Shown here piece after piece: positions 28,401-36,691 of a DNA stretch of 64,000 nt (within the stretch, counting starts at the first letter, position 1; every line of letters begins with the position of its first letter). The translations under genes and the position numbers were made by a program. The DNA lies in the NCBI GenBank assembly GCA_910580195.1, contig CAJTWA010000001.1, positions 130,646-194,645 on the forward strand, read 5' to 3'. Below the pieces are notes generated by a model. It was not told the DNA's origin. It saw only the letters and a program-made list of their open reading frames with translations, and searched no databases. Origin of the DNA: an uncultured Lachnospiraceae bacterium (GTDB lineage: Bacteria > Bacillota > Clostridia > Lachnospirales > Lachnospiraceae).

Positions 28401-28608
28401 GCGCAAGGAAGCAGGGTTTGAGGTAATGGATAAAATCCATGTTTCTTATCAGGCAGGAGAAACAATCGGCAGAATTTTCAAGGAATATGGCAGCCAAATC
28501 CAGTCCGAAGTGCTGGCTGTGGACATCACAGGCGGCGGCGCGAAAGGCTATGGGAAGGAATGGGACATCAACGGCGAAACCGTAGCCCTTGGAGTGGAAA
28601 AGGCGTGA
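25444..28608 (+). CDS. ileS: Isoleucyl-tRNA synthetase, type 2 (eukaryote-like)
   Basis: 1054 residues. Charges tRNA-Ile. Class I motifs are GPPTANGKPHIGHVLTR (HIGH) and KMSKSKGNAID (KMSKS), with the editing domain between (AWTTTPWTLPSNLALCVN, TGIVHIAPAFGEDD). The length and the N-terminal sequence FYDGPPTANGKPHIGH correspond to the eukaryote-like IleRS2 form; the common bacterial form is ~920-940 residues with HDGPPYANG. IleRS2 enzymes are known for low mupirocin sensitivity; whether this one is resistant is inferred. Preceded by a consensus promoter and an attenuator-like leader, with AAAGGAG upstream of the ATG. Confidence 0.97.
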   Translation: MYSKVETNMNFVEREKQTEQFWKDHGIFKKSMENRKEGETYTFYDGPPTANGKPHIGHVLTRVIKDMIPRYQTMKGKMVPRKAGWDTHGLPVELEVEKLLGLDGKEQIEEYGLEPFIDKCKESVWKYKGMWEDFSGTVGFWADMENPYVTYHNDFIESEWWALKEIWNRKLLYKGFKIVPYCPRCGTPLSAQEVAQGYKTVKERSAIVRFQAVGEDAYFLAWTTTPWTLPSNLALCVNPEETYCKIKAADGYTYYMAEALLEKVMGTLLSKEQQEQGVKAYEILETYKGTDLEYREYEPLYEGAKAAAEKQQKKAHFVTCDSYVTMTDGTGIVHIAPAFGEDDSKVGRKYNLPFVQFVNGKGELMEGAPFAGTFCKKADPMILQDLEDRGLLFDAPKFEHEYPHCWRCDTPLIYYARESWFIKMTEVKEDLIRNNNTINWIPESIGKGRFGDWLENVQDWGISRNRYWGTPLNIWECGCGHMHSVGSIAELKELSENCPEEIELHRPFIDAVTIKCPKCGKEMHRVPEVIDCWFDSGAMPFAQHHYPFENKELFEQQFPADFISEAVDQTRGWFYSLLAESTLLFNKAPYENVIVLGHVQDENGQKMSKSKGNAIDPFEALETYGADAIRWYFYTNSAPWLPNRFHGKAVQEGQRKFMGTLWNTYAFFVLYANIDQFDATKYALEYGKLSVMDQWLLSKLNTMVAQVDSHLGNYRIPEAARALQEFVEDMSNWYVRRSRERFWAKGMEQDKINAYMSLYTALVTVSKAAAPMIPFMAEDIYRNLVCSIDKSAPESVHLCDFPVADASMENKELEKNMDAVLKIVVMGRACRNSANIKNRQPIGDMFVKAPFELPELFAGIIKDELNVKKVSFTEDVSSFTDYTFKPQLRTVGPKYGKFLKQIQQALAGLNGNKAMAELKAKGSITLDSVNEGVVLCEEDLLITMTQQEGYVTEGDNEVTVVLDTNLTPELVQEGFVRELISKIQTMRKEAGFEVMDKIHVSYQAGETIGRIFKEYGSQIQSEVLAVDITGGGAKGYGKEWDINGETVALGVEKA

Positions 28609-28657
28609 ATGTATGGGCATATTGGGAATGGTGCACCAGAAGAGGAAGGAGATAGCA

Positions 28658-31123
28658 ATGCAGAACAAGATGTTTGAAAAAAAGAAGTTCATCCAGGAAA
28701 TCAAGGACAATGTCAAGAACCTGTACCGCAAGACGCTGGAGGAGGCCTCCCAGCAGGAAGTTTACCAAGCAGTGTCCCAAGCGGTAAAGGAAGTGATTAT
28801 CGACCAGTGGCTTGCCACCCAGAAAACTTTTGAAAAGCAAGACCCCAAGATGGTATACTACATGTCCATGGAATTCCTGATGGGCCGGGCGTTGGGGAAT
28901 AACCTGATTAACCTGACTGCATACCAAGAAGTAAAAGAAGCATTGGAAGAAATTGGATTTGACTTAAACGTCATTGAGGACCAAGAGCCAGACCCGGCGC
29001 TGGGCAACGGCGGCCTTGGGCGGCTGGCAGCATGTTTCTTGGAATCCCTTTCTACCCTGGGCTACCCGGCGTATGGCTGCGGCATCCGCTACCGCTATGG
29101 GCTGTTCCGCCAGAAAATTGAAAATGGTTTCCAGATGGAAGAGCCTGACAACTGGCTTAAGGACGGCTATCCCTTTGAGATGCGCCGCCCAGAGCATACC
29201 TTCCAAGTAAAATTCGGCGGGTATGTCCGTTCCGAAGGCGACGGGTATGGGAAAACAAGATTTATCCATGAGGGCTACCAGACTGTCCGCGCCGTGCCTT
29301 ACGACATGCCGGTGGTAGGCTACAATAACAATATGGTAAACGTTTTAATCGCATGGGATGCAGAGCCGGAAAATTATTTCGAGCTGGATGCATTTGACAA
29401 GGGCGATTATAAGAAGGCTGTGGAGCAGGAAAACCTTGCCCGGAACTTGGTGGAAGTGCTCTACCCCAACGACAACCATATCCAAGGGAAAGAGCTGCGC
29501 TTAAAGCAGCAGTATTTCTTCGTATCCGCCAGCGTACAGCGGGCAGTGGCACGTTTTAAGAAATACCATGACGACCTGCACAAGCTGCCGGAAAAAGTGG
29601 CAATCCAGCTAAACGACACCCACCCAACCGTAGCAGTGGCAGAATTGATGCGTATCCTTCTGGATGAGGAAAATATGGAATGGGATGAGGCATGGGAAAT
29701 TACCAATAAGACCTGCGCATACACCAACCACACCATTATGTCCGAAGCATTGGAAAAGTGGCCCATTGAAATTTTCTCAAGGCTACTCCCAAGGATTTAC
29801 CAGATTATTGAGGAAATTAACCGCCGCTTTATCCTTGACATTGAAAAGAAATTCCCGGGCGACCATTACAAGGTAAAGAAAATGGCGATTATTTACGACG
29901 GCCAAGTAAAAATGGCCCACCTTGCCATTGCGGCAGGCTGCTCCGTCAACGGCGTGGCAAGGCTGCATACGGAAATCCTGAAAAATCAGGAACTCCATGA
30001 ATTTTACCAGATGTTCCCAGAGAAATTTAACAATAAGACCAACGGGATTACCCAGAGAAGGTTCCTCTACCACGGCAACCCGCTGCTGGCAGAATGGGTC
30101 AATAAGTACATTGGGAATGACTGGGTTACAGACCTGCCCCACCTTTCCAAGCTGGCTGTTTACGCAGACGATGCCAAGGCACAGCAGGAATTTATGAACA
30201 TCAAATACCAGAACAAGCTGCGCCTTGCAGCCTATATCCGCAAGCACAATGGGATTAACGTGGATCCCCGGTCCATTTTCGACGTGCAGGTAAAACGGCT
30301 CCATGAGTACAAACGGCAGCTTTTAAATATCCTGCATGTGATGTACCTCTATAATAAGATCAAAGAGCACCCGGAAATGGATTTCTACCCAAGGACATTT
30401 ATCTTCGGGGCAAAGGCAGCGGCAGGCTACCGGATTGCAAAGCTTACCATTAAGCTGATTAACAGCGTGGCGGAAGTCATCAATAACGACGCTTCCATCA
30501 ATGGGAAACTGAAAGTGGTATTTATTGAAGATTACAAGGTATCCACGGCAGAATGGATTTTTGCGGCGGCAGACGTGTCCGAGCAGATTTCCACCGCAAG
30601 CAAAGAGGCTTCTGGGACCGGGAACATGAAATTTATGTTAAACGGTGCTGTTACCCTCGGTACCATGGATGGGGCAAATGTGGAAATCGTAGAGGAAGTA
30701 GGGGAAGAAAATGCATTTATCTTTGGCATGAGCTCCCAAGAAGTCATTGACCATGAGCAGAAACGGGATTATGACCCCATGCAGATTTTCAACAGCGACC
30801 AAGACATCCGCCAAGTGCTGATGCAGCTGATTAATGGGATGTATTCCAAGAACGATTCTGAATTGTTCCGCCCGCTGTATAATTCCCTGCTGAATACGCA
30901 GGATACCCAGTATGCGGATACTTATTTCATCCTGAAGGATTTCCGCTCTTATGCAGAGGCGCAGGAACGGGTAGAGCAGGCGTACCGGGATGAGAAACGG
31001 TGGGCAAAGATGGCGATGCTCAATACGGCCCATGCTGGGAAGTTTACTTCTGACCGGACAATCCAGCAGTATGTGGATGATATCTGGCATTTGGATAAAG
31101 TGAAGGTGGAAATGCCGGAATAA
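28658..31123 (+). CDS. glgP: Glycogen/maltodextrin phosphorylase
   Basis: 821 residues, full length for the family. Pyridoxal-phosphate enzyme releasing glucose-1-phosphate from alpha-glucans. Seen: EPDPALGNGGLGRLAACFLES, VKRLHEYKRQLLN and the PLP-lysine region EASGTGNMKFMLNGAVTLGT. The start at ATG 28658 has GAAGGAG just upstream; earlier in-frame codons overlap the end of ileS and lack a site. Likely read through from ileS or from a weak promoter near the ileS end. No classical terminator follows; a GC hairpin at about 31152-31190 has no T run. Confidence 0.96.
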   Translation: MQNKMFEKKKFIQEIKDNVKNLYRKTLEEASQQEVYQAVSQAVKEVIIDQWLATQKTFEKQDPKMVYYMSMEFLMGRALGNNLINLTAYQEVKEALEEIGFDLNVIEDQEPDPALGNGGLGRLAACFLESLSTLGYPAYGCGIRYRYGLFRQKIENGFQMEEPDNWLKDGYPFEMRRPEHTFQVKFGGYVRSEGDGYGKTRFIHEGYQTVRAVPYDMPVVGYNNNMVNVLIAWDAEPENYFELDAFDKGDYKKAVEQENLARNLVEVLYPNDNHIQGKELRLKQQYFFVSASVQRAVARFKKYHDDLHKLPEKVAIQLNDTHPTVAVAELMRILLDEENMEWDEAWEITNKTCAYTNHTIMSEALEKWPIEIFSRLLPRIYQIIEEINRRFILDIEKKFPGDHYKVKKMAIIYDGQVKMAHLAIAAGCSVNGVARLHTEILKNQELHEFYQMFPEKFNNKTNGITQRRFLYHGNPLLAEWVNKYIGNDWVTDLPHLSKLAVYADDAKAQQEFMNIKYQNKLRLAAYIRKHNGINVDPRSIFDVQVKRLHEYKRQLLNILHVMYLYNKIKEHPEMDFYPRTFIFGAKAAAGYRIAKLTIKLINSVAEVINNDASINGKLKVVFIEDYKVSTAEWIFAAADVSEQISTASKEASGTGNMKFMLNGAVTLGTMDGANVEIVEEVGEENAFIFGMSSQEVIDHEQKRDYDPMQIFNSDQDIRQVLMQLINGMYSKNDSELFRPLYNSLLNTQDTQYADTYFILKDFRSYAEAQERVEQAYRDEKRWAKMAMLNTAHAGKFTSDRTIQQYVDDIWHLDKVKVEMPE

Positions 31124-31434
31124 AAATTGATAGGATATAAATGCAGATTGGCCCTGCCTTTTCCCTGTATATGGGGGAGGGGCAGGGAAATTGAATTTAT
31201 TCCATTACGGGTTTGATACCTGCGGCTTGCGGCGTCCTGAAGGAGGGGGCTAGAGCCAGGTATCCTGTAGCTTGCTGTGTGGGGTTCATTTTTTCATAGG
31301 TGGATACACTGCTGCTTGCAGTGTTCTGGGAAAAGAAACTAAGGGAGGGGTGCCAAGGTGTTTGTGGCGGGGTGGTTCATATTAGCGTTGCAATAGATAG
31401 GGAGGGAAGGAAGAGGGGGGCTTTGGGGGCGGAC

Positions 31435-31614
31435 GGCAATTCCGGGCGGCCCTTCCCTACACAAACTGGGCAACGTTCCGGCGAACTAACTGCTAACTGC
31501 AACTAAGGGCCTCAGGAAAGCCTTCGGCCCTAAGTTTCCGTAAGCAGTGGATTTCGCCTCCACTAAGGGCGCCCATGAAATGTTTGCTTAGGGGAAGGGC
31601 CGCCCGGAATTGCC
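31435..31614 (-). repeat. Dispersed structured element, copy 3 (180 bp)
   Basis: Perfect 23-bp terminal arms (31435-31457 and 31592-31614, beginning GGCAATTCCGGGCGGCC). Read on the minus strand, the internal helix is AACTTAGGGCC / GGCCCTTAGTT, changing two to three pairs relative to copy 1 while keeping complementarity. The rest of 31124-31434 is G-rich intergenic sequence with no gene seen. Confidence 0.88.
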
Positions 31615-31860
31615 TGTGTATTGGAAGCTGCCGTAAGGTGAGAAATGTTTGCAATGCCGTGGGGAAGGGCTGCCCGGGATTGCCTGTGTATTGGAAGCTG
31701 CCGTAAGGTGAGAAATGTTTGCAATGCCGTGGGGAAGGGCGTCTGGGATTGCTTGTGTATTGGAAACGGTTTACGGTAGTGCGAGGAAAGGTATTGGATG
31801 GAAAGATTGCCTTTGTATTGGAAATAGTTTATCGTAGTGCGAGGAAAGGTATTGGATGGA
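31591..31860. repeat. 70-bp and 58-bp tandem repeats leading into the lipoprotein start
   Basis: Three units begin at 31591, 31661 and 31731 (GGGGAAGGGC..., period 70), the first being the right arm of element copy 3. A 58-bp duplication (31750 and 31808) then repeats GAGGAAAGGTATTGGATGGA. The second copy supplies the ribosome site and ATG of the lipoprotein gene at 31856, so the gene start itself is duplicated upstream. Confidence 0.85.
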
Positions 31861-32845
31861 AAAAAGGAAAGCACAGAGATTTTGCAAGAAGAGAACTTTA
31901 ATATTGCTGGCTGTGGGATTGATGGGCAGCGTGGGGCTGGCAGGGTGCCAGAACAAGGAGGCGCAGGAAAACCAGAAGGCTTACCGGCAGCTTGGGATTA
32001 ATAAGATGGAAGAGGGCAGTTATGAGGAGGCGGCGGAATCTTTCCAGAAGGCCTTGGACCAGTCTGAAGCGGTGGTAGGGGATATGGAGATTGATATCTG
32101 CTATTACAAGGCGGCTGCACAGTATAAGGCTGGGGATGCCAAAGGCGCGCTTACTACTTGCAAGGCTTTGGTCGATTATGATAAAGGGAATTATAAGGCC
32201 TATTACTTGCGGGGCTGTATTTACCAGATGGAAGAGGAACGGGAACGTGCCATGAAGGATTACCGGAAAGCATTTGAAACCAGCGGAAATGACTTTTCGC
32301 TCTATGTTGCTGTATATGAAAACCTGAAAAATGCTGGGTGGGATTCCGAGGCAGGGGAAGTCTTAGAGGCTGCGTCGGGCTTGAAGGCAGATAAGCCGGA
32401 GGAGCACCGGGAACTGGGGCGCATTTATCTGTTGCAGGAGGATTATGAAAGCGCAAGGAAGGAACTGGATCAGGCAATCAACCAGAAGGATGTGAAAGCA
32501 TTGCTGTATATGGCCCAGGCCTATGAAGCCGAGGGGGATACGGCGCAGGCAGATGCGCTGTATGAAAGCTATATTTCCCAGAATAATTCCGATGTGTCCA
32601 CGCTGGCAGCCATGGGGGACGCACAGATGCGGGCAGGGAAATATAAAGAAGCGCTGGGGTTTTACCAGCAGGCATTGTCCGTGGAGAACCCGCCCAATGA
32701 GCAGCAGCTTCGGCGCAATGAGATTATTGCCTGTGAGCAGATGCTGGATTTTGAAGCGGCGAAAGAAAAAATGGTAGCTTACCGGAAGGATTTCCCGGAG
32801 GATACGGACGCTGAACGGGAATACATATTCCTGCAGACCCGGTAA
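31856..32845 (+). CDS. TPR-repeat lipoprotein
   Basis: 329 residues. Lipoprotein signal: basic KRKAQRFCKKR, a hydrophobic core and lipobox GLAGC at about residues 27-31, so the mature protein is tethered to the outer face of the membrane. The rest is tetratricopeptide helices: GINKMEEGSYEEAAESFQKAL, AQYKAGDAKGALTTCKALV, YLLQEDYESARKELDQAI, MAQAYEAEGDTAQADALY and AQMRAGKYKEALGFYQQAL. These are protein-interaction scaffolds; the partner is unknown. Its ribosome site GGAAAGG and start codon lie in a duplicated segment. Confidence 0.85.
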   Translation: MEKRKAQRFCKKRTLILLAVGLMGSVGLAGCQNKEAQENQKAYRQLGINKMEEGSYEEAAESFQKALDQSEAVVGDMEIDICYYKAAAQYKAGDAKGALTTCKALVDYDKGNYKAYYLRGCIYQMEEERERAMKDYRKAFETSGNDFSLYVAVYENLKNAGWDSEAGEVLEAASGLKADKPEEHRELGRIYLLQEDYESARKELDQAINQKDVKALLYMAQAYEAEGDTAQADALYESYISQNNSDVSTLAAMGDAQMRAGKYKEALGFYQQALSVENPPNEQQLRRNEIIACEQMLDFEAAKEKMVAYRKDFPEDTDAEREYIFLQTR

Positions 32846-32943
32846 AAAGGGAGAAAAGAAAATGCGGGGCAGTCAGGCGTCAGCACCACCCTATCATAAT
32901 TATTCTTGTAAAAGGGAAGAAAAGAAAATGCGGGGCAGTCAGG
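32845..32943. repeat. Direct repeat of about 34 bp flanking 31 bp
   Basis: AAAAGGGAGAAAAGAAAATG...CAGTCAGG occurs at 32845-32877 and again at 32909-32943. The second copy ends in AGGAGG and gives the ribosome site of the next gene. Confidence 0.85.
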
Positions 32944-32952
32944 AGGATGCAG

Positions 32953-34566
32953 ATGGGAATTTATTTCAACAGTGAAACACCGTATACGCTTTATAAAAAT
33001 GAAACGAAAAAGCCATATTTTGTAGATAAATCCCTGCTGCTGGAGGAATTGTTCCCCCTTGTGGAGGAAGGGGGCAATTATATCTGCATTACCCGTCCCC
33101 GGCGGTTTGGGAAAACGGTCATGGCAAATATGGTTGCGTCCTTTTTTTCCAAGGCGAAGGATGCTGCGGATATTTTTGACAGTTTGGCAATCAGCAGGGA
33201 TGTCAGGTATCAGGAATTCAGGAACCAGTATGGGGTTATCCATATCAGTTTCAGCGATATTTCCGGCCAGTGCACTTCTTACCGGGAGTATATTGGGCGG
33301 ATTGAACGGCGGCTGGTGAAGGACTTAAGGAAAGCATTTCCAGATGCAGAACTGGAGCAAGGAGAGCCTGCGGTGGACGCATTGATGGAGATATTTGCAG
33401 AGGACAGCAGCCAGCGGTTTATTTTCGTGTTGGACGAGTGGGATTTTCTATTCCACCAGAATTTTGCCACGGAAGAGGAGAAGCGGGAGTACCTGACGTT
33501 TTTAAGGAGCCTTTTAAAAGACAGGCCTTATGTGCTGCTTGCCTATATGACGGGGATTTTGCCGATTGCAAAGTATTCCAGCGGGTCGGAGCTGAATATG
33601 TTTGTGGAATTTACTATGGGAAAGTCACAAGCATTTTGCAATTATTTTGGTTTTACCCAGACAGAAGTAGATGATTTATACAAAAAATACCTAGCGGTGT
33701 GTGAGGAACCTCATGTTACGAGGGAAGGGCTGAGGGATTGGTATAATGGCTACCATATTGCTTCTGGTGAGCGCGTATATAATCCACGCTCTGTGGTGCA
33801 TGCTTTGCGGTATAATGATTTGGCAAGTTACTGGACCAATTCCGGGCCTTATGATGAAATTTTCTATTATATTGAAAATAACGTAGCAGCAGTACGGGAA
33901 GATTTGGCATTGATGGTGTCCGGTGTGCCAGTGCCGGTAAAGCCCCGGGAATATGCGGCAGTTTCCATGGAACGAAAGACCCGGGATGAAATATTTTCCG
34001 CCATGGTGGTCTATGGCTTCTTAAGCTATGAAAATGGGAAAGTCCGTATCCCCAATAAGGAACTGATGGATAAATTTGATGAAATGCTGCAAAAGGAAGA
34101 GGCGTTAGGCTACGTCTACCGCCTAGCCAAGGAATCCAGCCGTATGCTGGAGGCTACGTTGGCGGGCGACACCGATACCATGGCCGAAATTCTGGAGCTT
34201 TTCCACGATACGGAAACGCCCCTCCTCTGCTATAACCATGAAACAGAATTGACGGCAGTTGTCAATTTGGCCTATTTGGCTGCAAGGGACTGTTACCGGG
34301 TGGAGCGGGAGGATAAGGCAGGGATTGGCTACGTAGATTTCATTTTTTATCCAGAAGCAGACAAAAGCGCAGACTGCATCCTACTAGAACTGAAAGTAGA
34401 CAAAAGCCCGGAGGAGGCCATAAAGCAGATAAAGGAACGGAAATATGATTTGCGGTTCCGGGCAAAGCCGGGGGAGAAGCCCAAATATACAGGGCGGATT
34501 CTGGCGGTAGGCATTGGCTACGGGAAAGGGCACAAAAAGCATAGGTGCAAAGTGGAGGTGCTGTAG
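32953..34566 (+). CDS. AAA-ATPase-like / PD-(D/E)XK nuclease-like protein
   Basis: 537 residues. The N-terminal part matches the 'AAA-ATPase-like' family: YFVDKSLLLEELFP, then Walker A-like RPRRFGKTVMANMVASFF and Walker B-like FIFVLDEWDFLF. The C-terminal ~100 residues match its usual PD-(D/E)XK partner (AGIGYVDFIFYPEADKSADCILLELKVDKSPEEAIKQI; abbreviated: D, E-x-K). These genes are widespread in gut anaerobes, often as multicopy accessory genes; a role in DNA processing or defence is suspected, not known. ATG 32953 is preferred over ATG 32947 because AGGAGG (32941-32946) abuts the latter. A strong terminator follows. Confidence 0.82.
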   Translation: MGIYFNSETPYTLYKNETKKPYFVDKSLLLEELFPLVEEGGNYICITRPRRFGKTVMANMVASFFSKAKDAADIFDSLAISRDVRYQEFRNQYGVIHISFSDISGQCTSYREYIGRIERRLVKDLRKAFPDAELEQGEPAVDALMEIFAEDSSQRFIFVLDEWDFLFHQNFATEEEKREYLTFLRSLLKDRPYVLLAYMTGILPIAKYSSGSELNMFVEFTMGKSQAFCNYFGFTQTEVDDLYKKYLAVCEEPHVTREGLRDWYNGYHIASGERVYNPRSVVHALRYNDLASYWTNSGPYDEIFYYIENNVAAVREDLALMVSGVPVPVKPREYAAVSMERKTRDEIFSAMVVYGFLSYENGKVRIPNKELMDKFDEMLQKEEALGYVYRLAKESSRMLEATLAGDTDTMAEILELFHDTETPLLCYNHETELTAVVNLAYLAARDCYRVEREDKAGIGYVDFIFYPEADKSADCILLELKVDKSPEEAIKQIKERKYDLRFRAKPGEKPKYTGRILAVGIGYGKGHKKHRCKVEVL

Positions 34567-34701
34567 GAGGGGAAGGCTTTGCCATCATCTGGTGCTATTA
34601 TGGGAAAATGGCAGATAATGTTTCAGGCTGTTTGGGTAATTTGGCACCGGAAAGAACATGGGAAGGGCATTTATGGGCTTAGCTGTGCCCATATGCGTGC
34701 T

Positions 34702-34740
34702 GGCACTGCCAATAGGAGGGATATTTGGCAGTGCCTTTTT
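34702..34740 (+). terminator. Terminator downstream of the AAA-like gene
   Basis: The stem GGCACTGCCAA / TTGGCAGTGCC is perfect and followed by TTTTT. It also touches the 3' end of the convergent LacI-family gene. Confidence 0.9.
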
Positions 34741-35734
34741 ACAGCCTCCTGCAAGACTGGCGTTTTACCAGCCTGCATGGAAGCTGTATTTTCATAGCCG
34801 TTGCGGGCTGTGTTTTCAGGATATTGTATACAATATTTGCCCCAAAATTCCCCATGTCATAAGCTGGGGCATGGATGGTAGTCAGCGGCGGGGCAGTGAA
34901 GGCAGACAAACTGGTATCGTCAAACCCCATCAGGGAAATATCCTCCGGCACCCGGATGCCCTTTGCCGTCAAAGCCCGGAGTGCGCCAATGGCAATGGGG
35001 TCGCTGGAGGCAATCAGGGCAGTGGGCAGATTGCCGTTCTTTAGCATCTCTTCCATCATCTGGAACCCAGATTCCACCGTAAAAGCCCCCTCCATAATAA
35101 ATTCCCTGCAGCCCAGCCCATTTTTTTCGCAGTATTCTAAGAAAAGGCTTTTCCGGGTATCTGGAAACAGCGTCCCGTCTGCAAGGTATTCTTTTCCGCT
35201 TAAAAACCCAATTTTCCTATGCCCCAAATCCGTCAGGTAAGTAAGCCCGGTATGCATGGCATGTGCAAAATCCAGCGTAATTGTGGAAACGGCGATGTCG
35301 TCCACCGGCATGTCCAGAAAAATAATGCTGGAGGTAAGTTCCCGGAACTGCTGGATTTCACCGCTGCTGAATTTCCCCACGCAGACGAGGGAGTCTACCT
35401 GCTTTAAAGCGTCCATATAGTTTACGTCGGCTTTGTAGGTGCGCACCACATGGATGCAGTTCTGCATACAGAAATCCTCAATCCCTTGGCGGATGAGCAG
35501 GTAATAATTGTCCTCCAGTTCCTGCTGGGGGGAAAACCACTGGACGATGCCAAGGGTATAGGCTGATTTGCTGGATGCACGGGATTTTTTCTTGTAGTTT
35601 AGGCTGTGGGCGGTGTCTAAAACCTTCTGGCGGGTTTCGGGTGAAACGTTCAGCGTGGTGTCGTTGTTTAAAATTCTGGAAACAGTGGCGGGGGAAACCC
35701 CGGCGGACACTGCGATGTCTTTGATGGTTGTCAT
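34739..35734 (-). CDS. LacI/GalR-family transcriptional regulator
   Basis: 331 residues. HTH at residues 3-24 (TIKDIAVSAGVSPATVSRIL) and hinge helix; periplasmic-binding-like domain with VDSLVCVGKFS, GHRKIGFLSG, ALIASSDPIAIGALRAL, DISLMGFDDTSLSAFTAPPLTTI (split here by function) and the effector-pocket end. The start at 35734 has GGAGGAAT upstream. The long leader contains structured-element copy 4 in the same orientation. TTTACTAAA-type sites lie at its own promoter and at the galK promoter 5 kb away, suggesting it is the galactose repressor; that is inference. Confidence 0.9.
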   Translation of the reverse strand: MTTIKDIAVSAGVSPATVSRILNNDTTLNVSPETRQKVLDTAHSLNYKKKSRASSKSAYTLGIVQWFSPQQELEDNYYLLIRQGIEDFCMQNCIHVVRTYKADVNYMDALKQVDSLVCVGKFSSGEIQQFRELTSSIIFLDMPVDDIAVSTITLDFAHAMHTGLTYLTDLGHRKIGFLSGKEYLADGTLFPDTRKSLFLEYCEKNGLGCREFIMEGAFTVESGFQMMEEMLKNGNLPTALIASSDPIAIGALRALTAKGIRVPEDISLMGFDDTSLSAFTAPPLTTIHAPAYDMGNFGANIVYNILKTQPATAMKIQLPCRLVKRQSCRRL

Positions 35735-35894
35735 AGATTCCTCCGTGGTATTGGGTATTATGTTTCGTGTTGGGTGAGCCTTTGGGGGGGCGGTAGTTTT
35801 CAATGTATTCTGGTGAGGAAAATGGGGTCTTTGGGGGTGGATGGCAGTTTTTGGTGTTTTCTGGTGAGGAAAGTGGGGGTTTTTGGGGGCGGAC

Positions 35895-36074
35895 GGCAAT
35901 TCCGGGCGGCTCTTCCTCACACAAACTGGGCAACGTTCCGGCGAACTAACTGCTAACTCCGGCTAAGGAACTCAGGAAAGCCGACCTTCCTAAGTCTACG
36001 TAAGCAGTGGATTTCGCTTCCACTAAGGGCGCCCATGAACCGTTTGCTTAGAGGAAGAGCCGCCCGGAATTGCC
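35895..36074 (-). repeat. Dispersed structured element, copy 4 (180 bp)
   Basis: Perfect 24-bp arms (35895-35918 and 36051-36074, GGCAATTCCGGGCGGCTCTT and onward). It lies between the promoter at 36148-36120 and the LacI-family start and is transcribed in the same direction. Between it and the gene, 35735-35894 is a degenerate G/T-rich tandem repeat (TTTGGGGGTGGATGGCAG type). Confidence 0.88.
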
Positions 36075-36119
36075 TGTGTATTGGAATTATACCGGTTTGC
36101 TAAGGTTTGCTATGGGTTT

Positions 36120-36148
36120 AGTATAGCAAAAAATTACCGAAAAGTGAA
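36120..36148 (-). promoter_or_regulatory. Promoter of the LacI-family gene
   Basis: On the minus strand: TTCACT (36148-36143), a 17-base spacer and TATACT (36125-36120). Confidence 0.7.
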
Positions 36149-36155
36149 CTATATT

Positions 36156-36173
36156 TTTAGTAAATTTACTAAA
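36156..36173. promoter_or_regulatory. Perfect palindrome TTTAGTAAATTTACTAAA
   Basis: An 18-bp perfect palindrome between two divergent promoters. TTTACTAAA recurs twice at the galK promoter (40646-40654 and 40666-40674). It is a candidate operator of the LacI-family protein. Confidence 0.6.
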
Positions 36174-36174
36174 A

Positions 36175-36216
36175 TTGAATGTTTTATTGGCTTTTCTCTA
36201 TGATTTGTTGTATAAA
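36175..36216 (+). promoter_or_regulatory. Promoter reading into the invertible segment
   Basis: TTGAAT (36175-36180), 18 bases and TATGAT (36199-36204), with an alternative TTGGCT/TATAAA pair ending at 36216. It points right, toward the left inverted site. In the present orientation it reads antisense to the recombinase; after inversion it would read the recombinase in sense. Confidence 0.55.
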
Positions 36217-36260
36217 GAATGGTTGTAGGTATTGCCAGTAAAAGTCTGGACATACTAAAA

Positions 36261-36289
36261 ATGCAACCTTTTGCGCACAAAGGTTGCAT
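36261..36289 (+). repeat. Left recombination site of the inverton
   Basis: Arms ATGCAACCTTT (36261-36271) and AAAGGTTGCAT (36279-36289), with crossover spacer TGCGCAC (36272-36278). Confidence 0.9.
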
Positions 36290-36313
36290 TTCTACATCTT
36301 ATATATCGACCCA

Positions 36314-36353
36314 ATGATAAAATACTTTATAGCATATTTCAAAAATCTTCCAA
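36314..36353 (-). promoter_or_regulatory. Outward-facing promoter inside the inverton
   Basis: On the minus strand: TTGAAA (36342-36337), a 17-base spacer and TATCAT (36319-36314), with an overlapping TTGGAA/TATAAA pair (36353-36326, 16-base spacer). It now fires left, out through the left site. After inversion the same promoter would sit just upstream of the surface-protein gene and point at it. Confidence 0.65.
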
Positions 36354-36396
36354 AAATTTAAAGTTTTCCATTTCTCTTCCTAAGAGCCGATACCTA

Positions 36397-36577
36397 GCCG
36401 TTCTGGGAAGTGCCCCCTCCCCTGCAAACCATTCAGGGACGCTTTTAATGGAGGTGAAATCCACTGCTTACGAAGACTTAGTGATGAAGGCTTTCCTGAA
36501 TCACTTAGTCGTAGTTGGCAGTTAGTTCACCGGAATGTTGTCCCGTTTGCAGGGGAGGGGGCACTTCCCAGAACGGC
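36397..36577 (+). repeat. Dispersed structured element, copy 5 (181 bp), inside the inverton
   Basis: Perfect 33-bp terminal arms (36397-36429 and 36545-36577), the longest of all copies and unlike the arms of the other copies. The internal helix reads GACTTAGTGAT (36475-36485) / ATCACTTAGTC (36500-36510), with two compensated pairs relative to copy 1. Confidence 0.88.
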
Positions 36578-36673
36578 GTCCCCCGCCAGTACCTAATGTC
36601 CTTTTAACGGCGTCCCCCGCCAGTAAGTACCTAATGTCCCCAGAATGGCGTCCCCCGCCAGTAAGTACCTAAT
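36572..36673. repeat. Tandem repeat, three units of about 34 bp
   Basis: AACGGCGTCCCCCGCCAGT plus (AAGT)ACCTAATGTCC recurs at 36572, 36606 and 36643. It directly abuts the right arm of element copy 5 and ends just before the recombinase stop. Confidence 0.85.
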
Positions 36674-36691
36674 CCCCCCAAAACGCACCCC

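Noticed and set aside
35735..35933. Extended N-terminus of the LacI-family protein and an overlapping 151-residue minus-strand frame
   Set aside because: Pro-rich translations of G/T-rich tandem repeats; the HTH starts at 35734 with a proper ribosome site.
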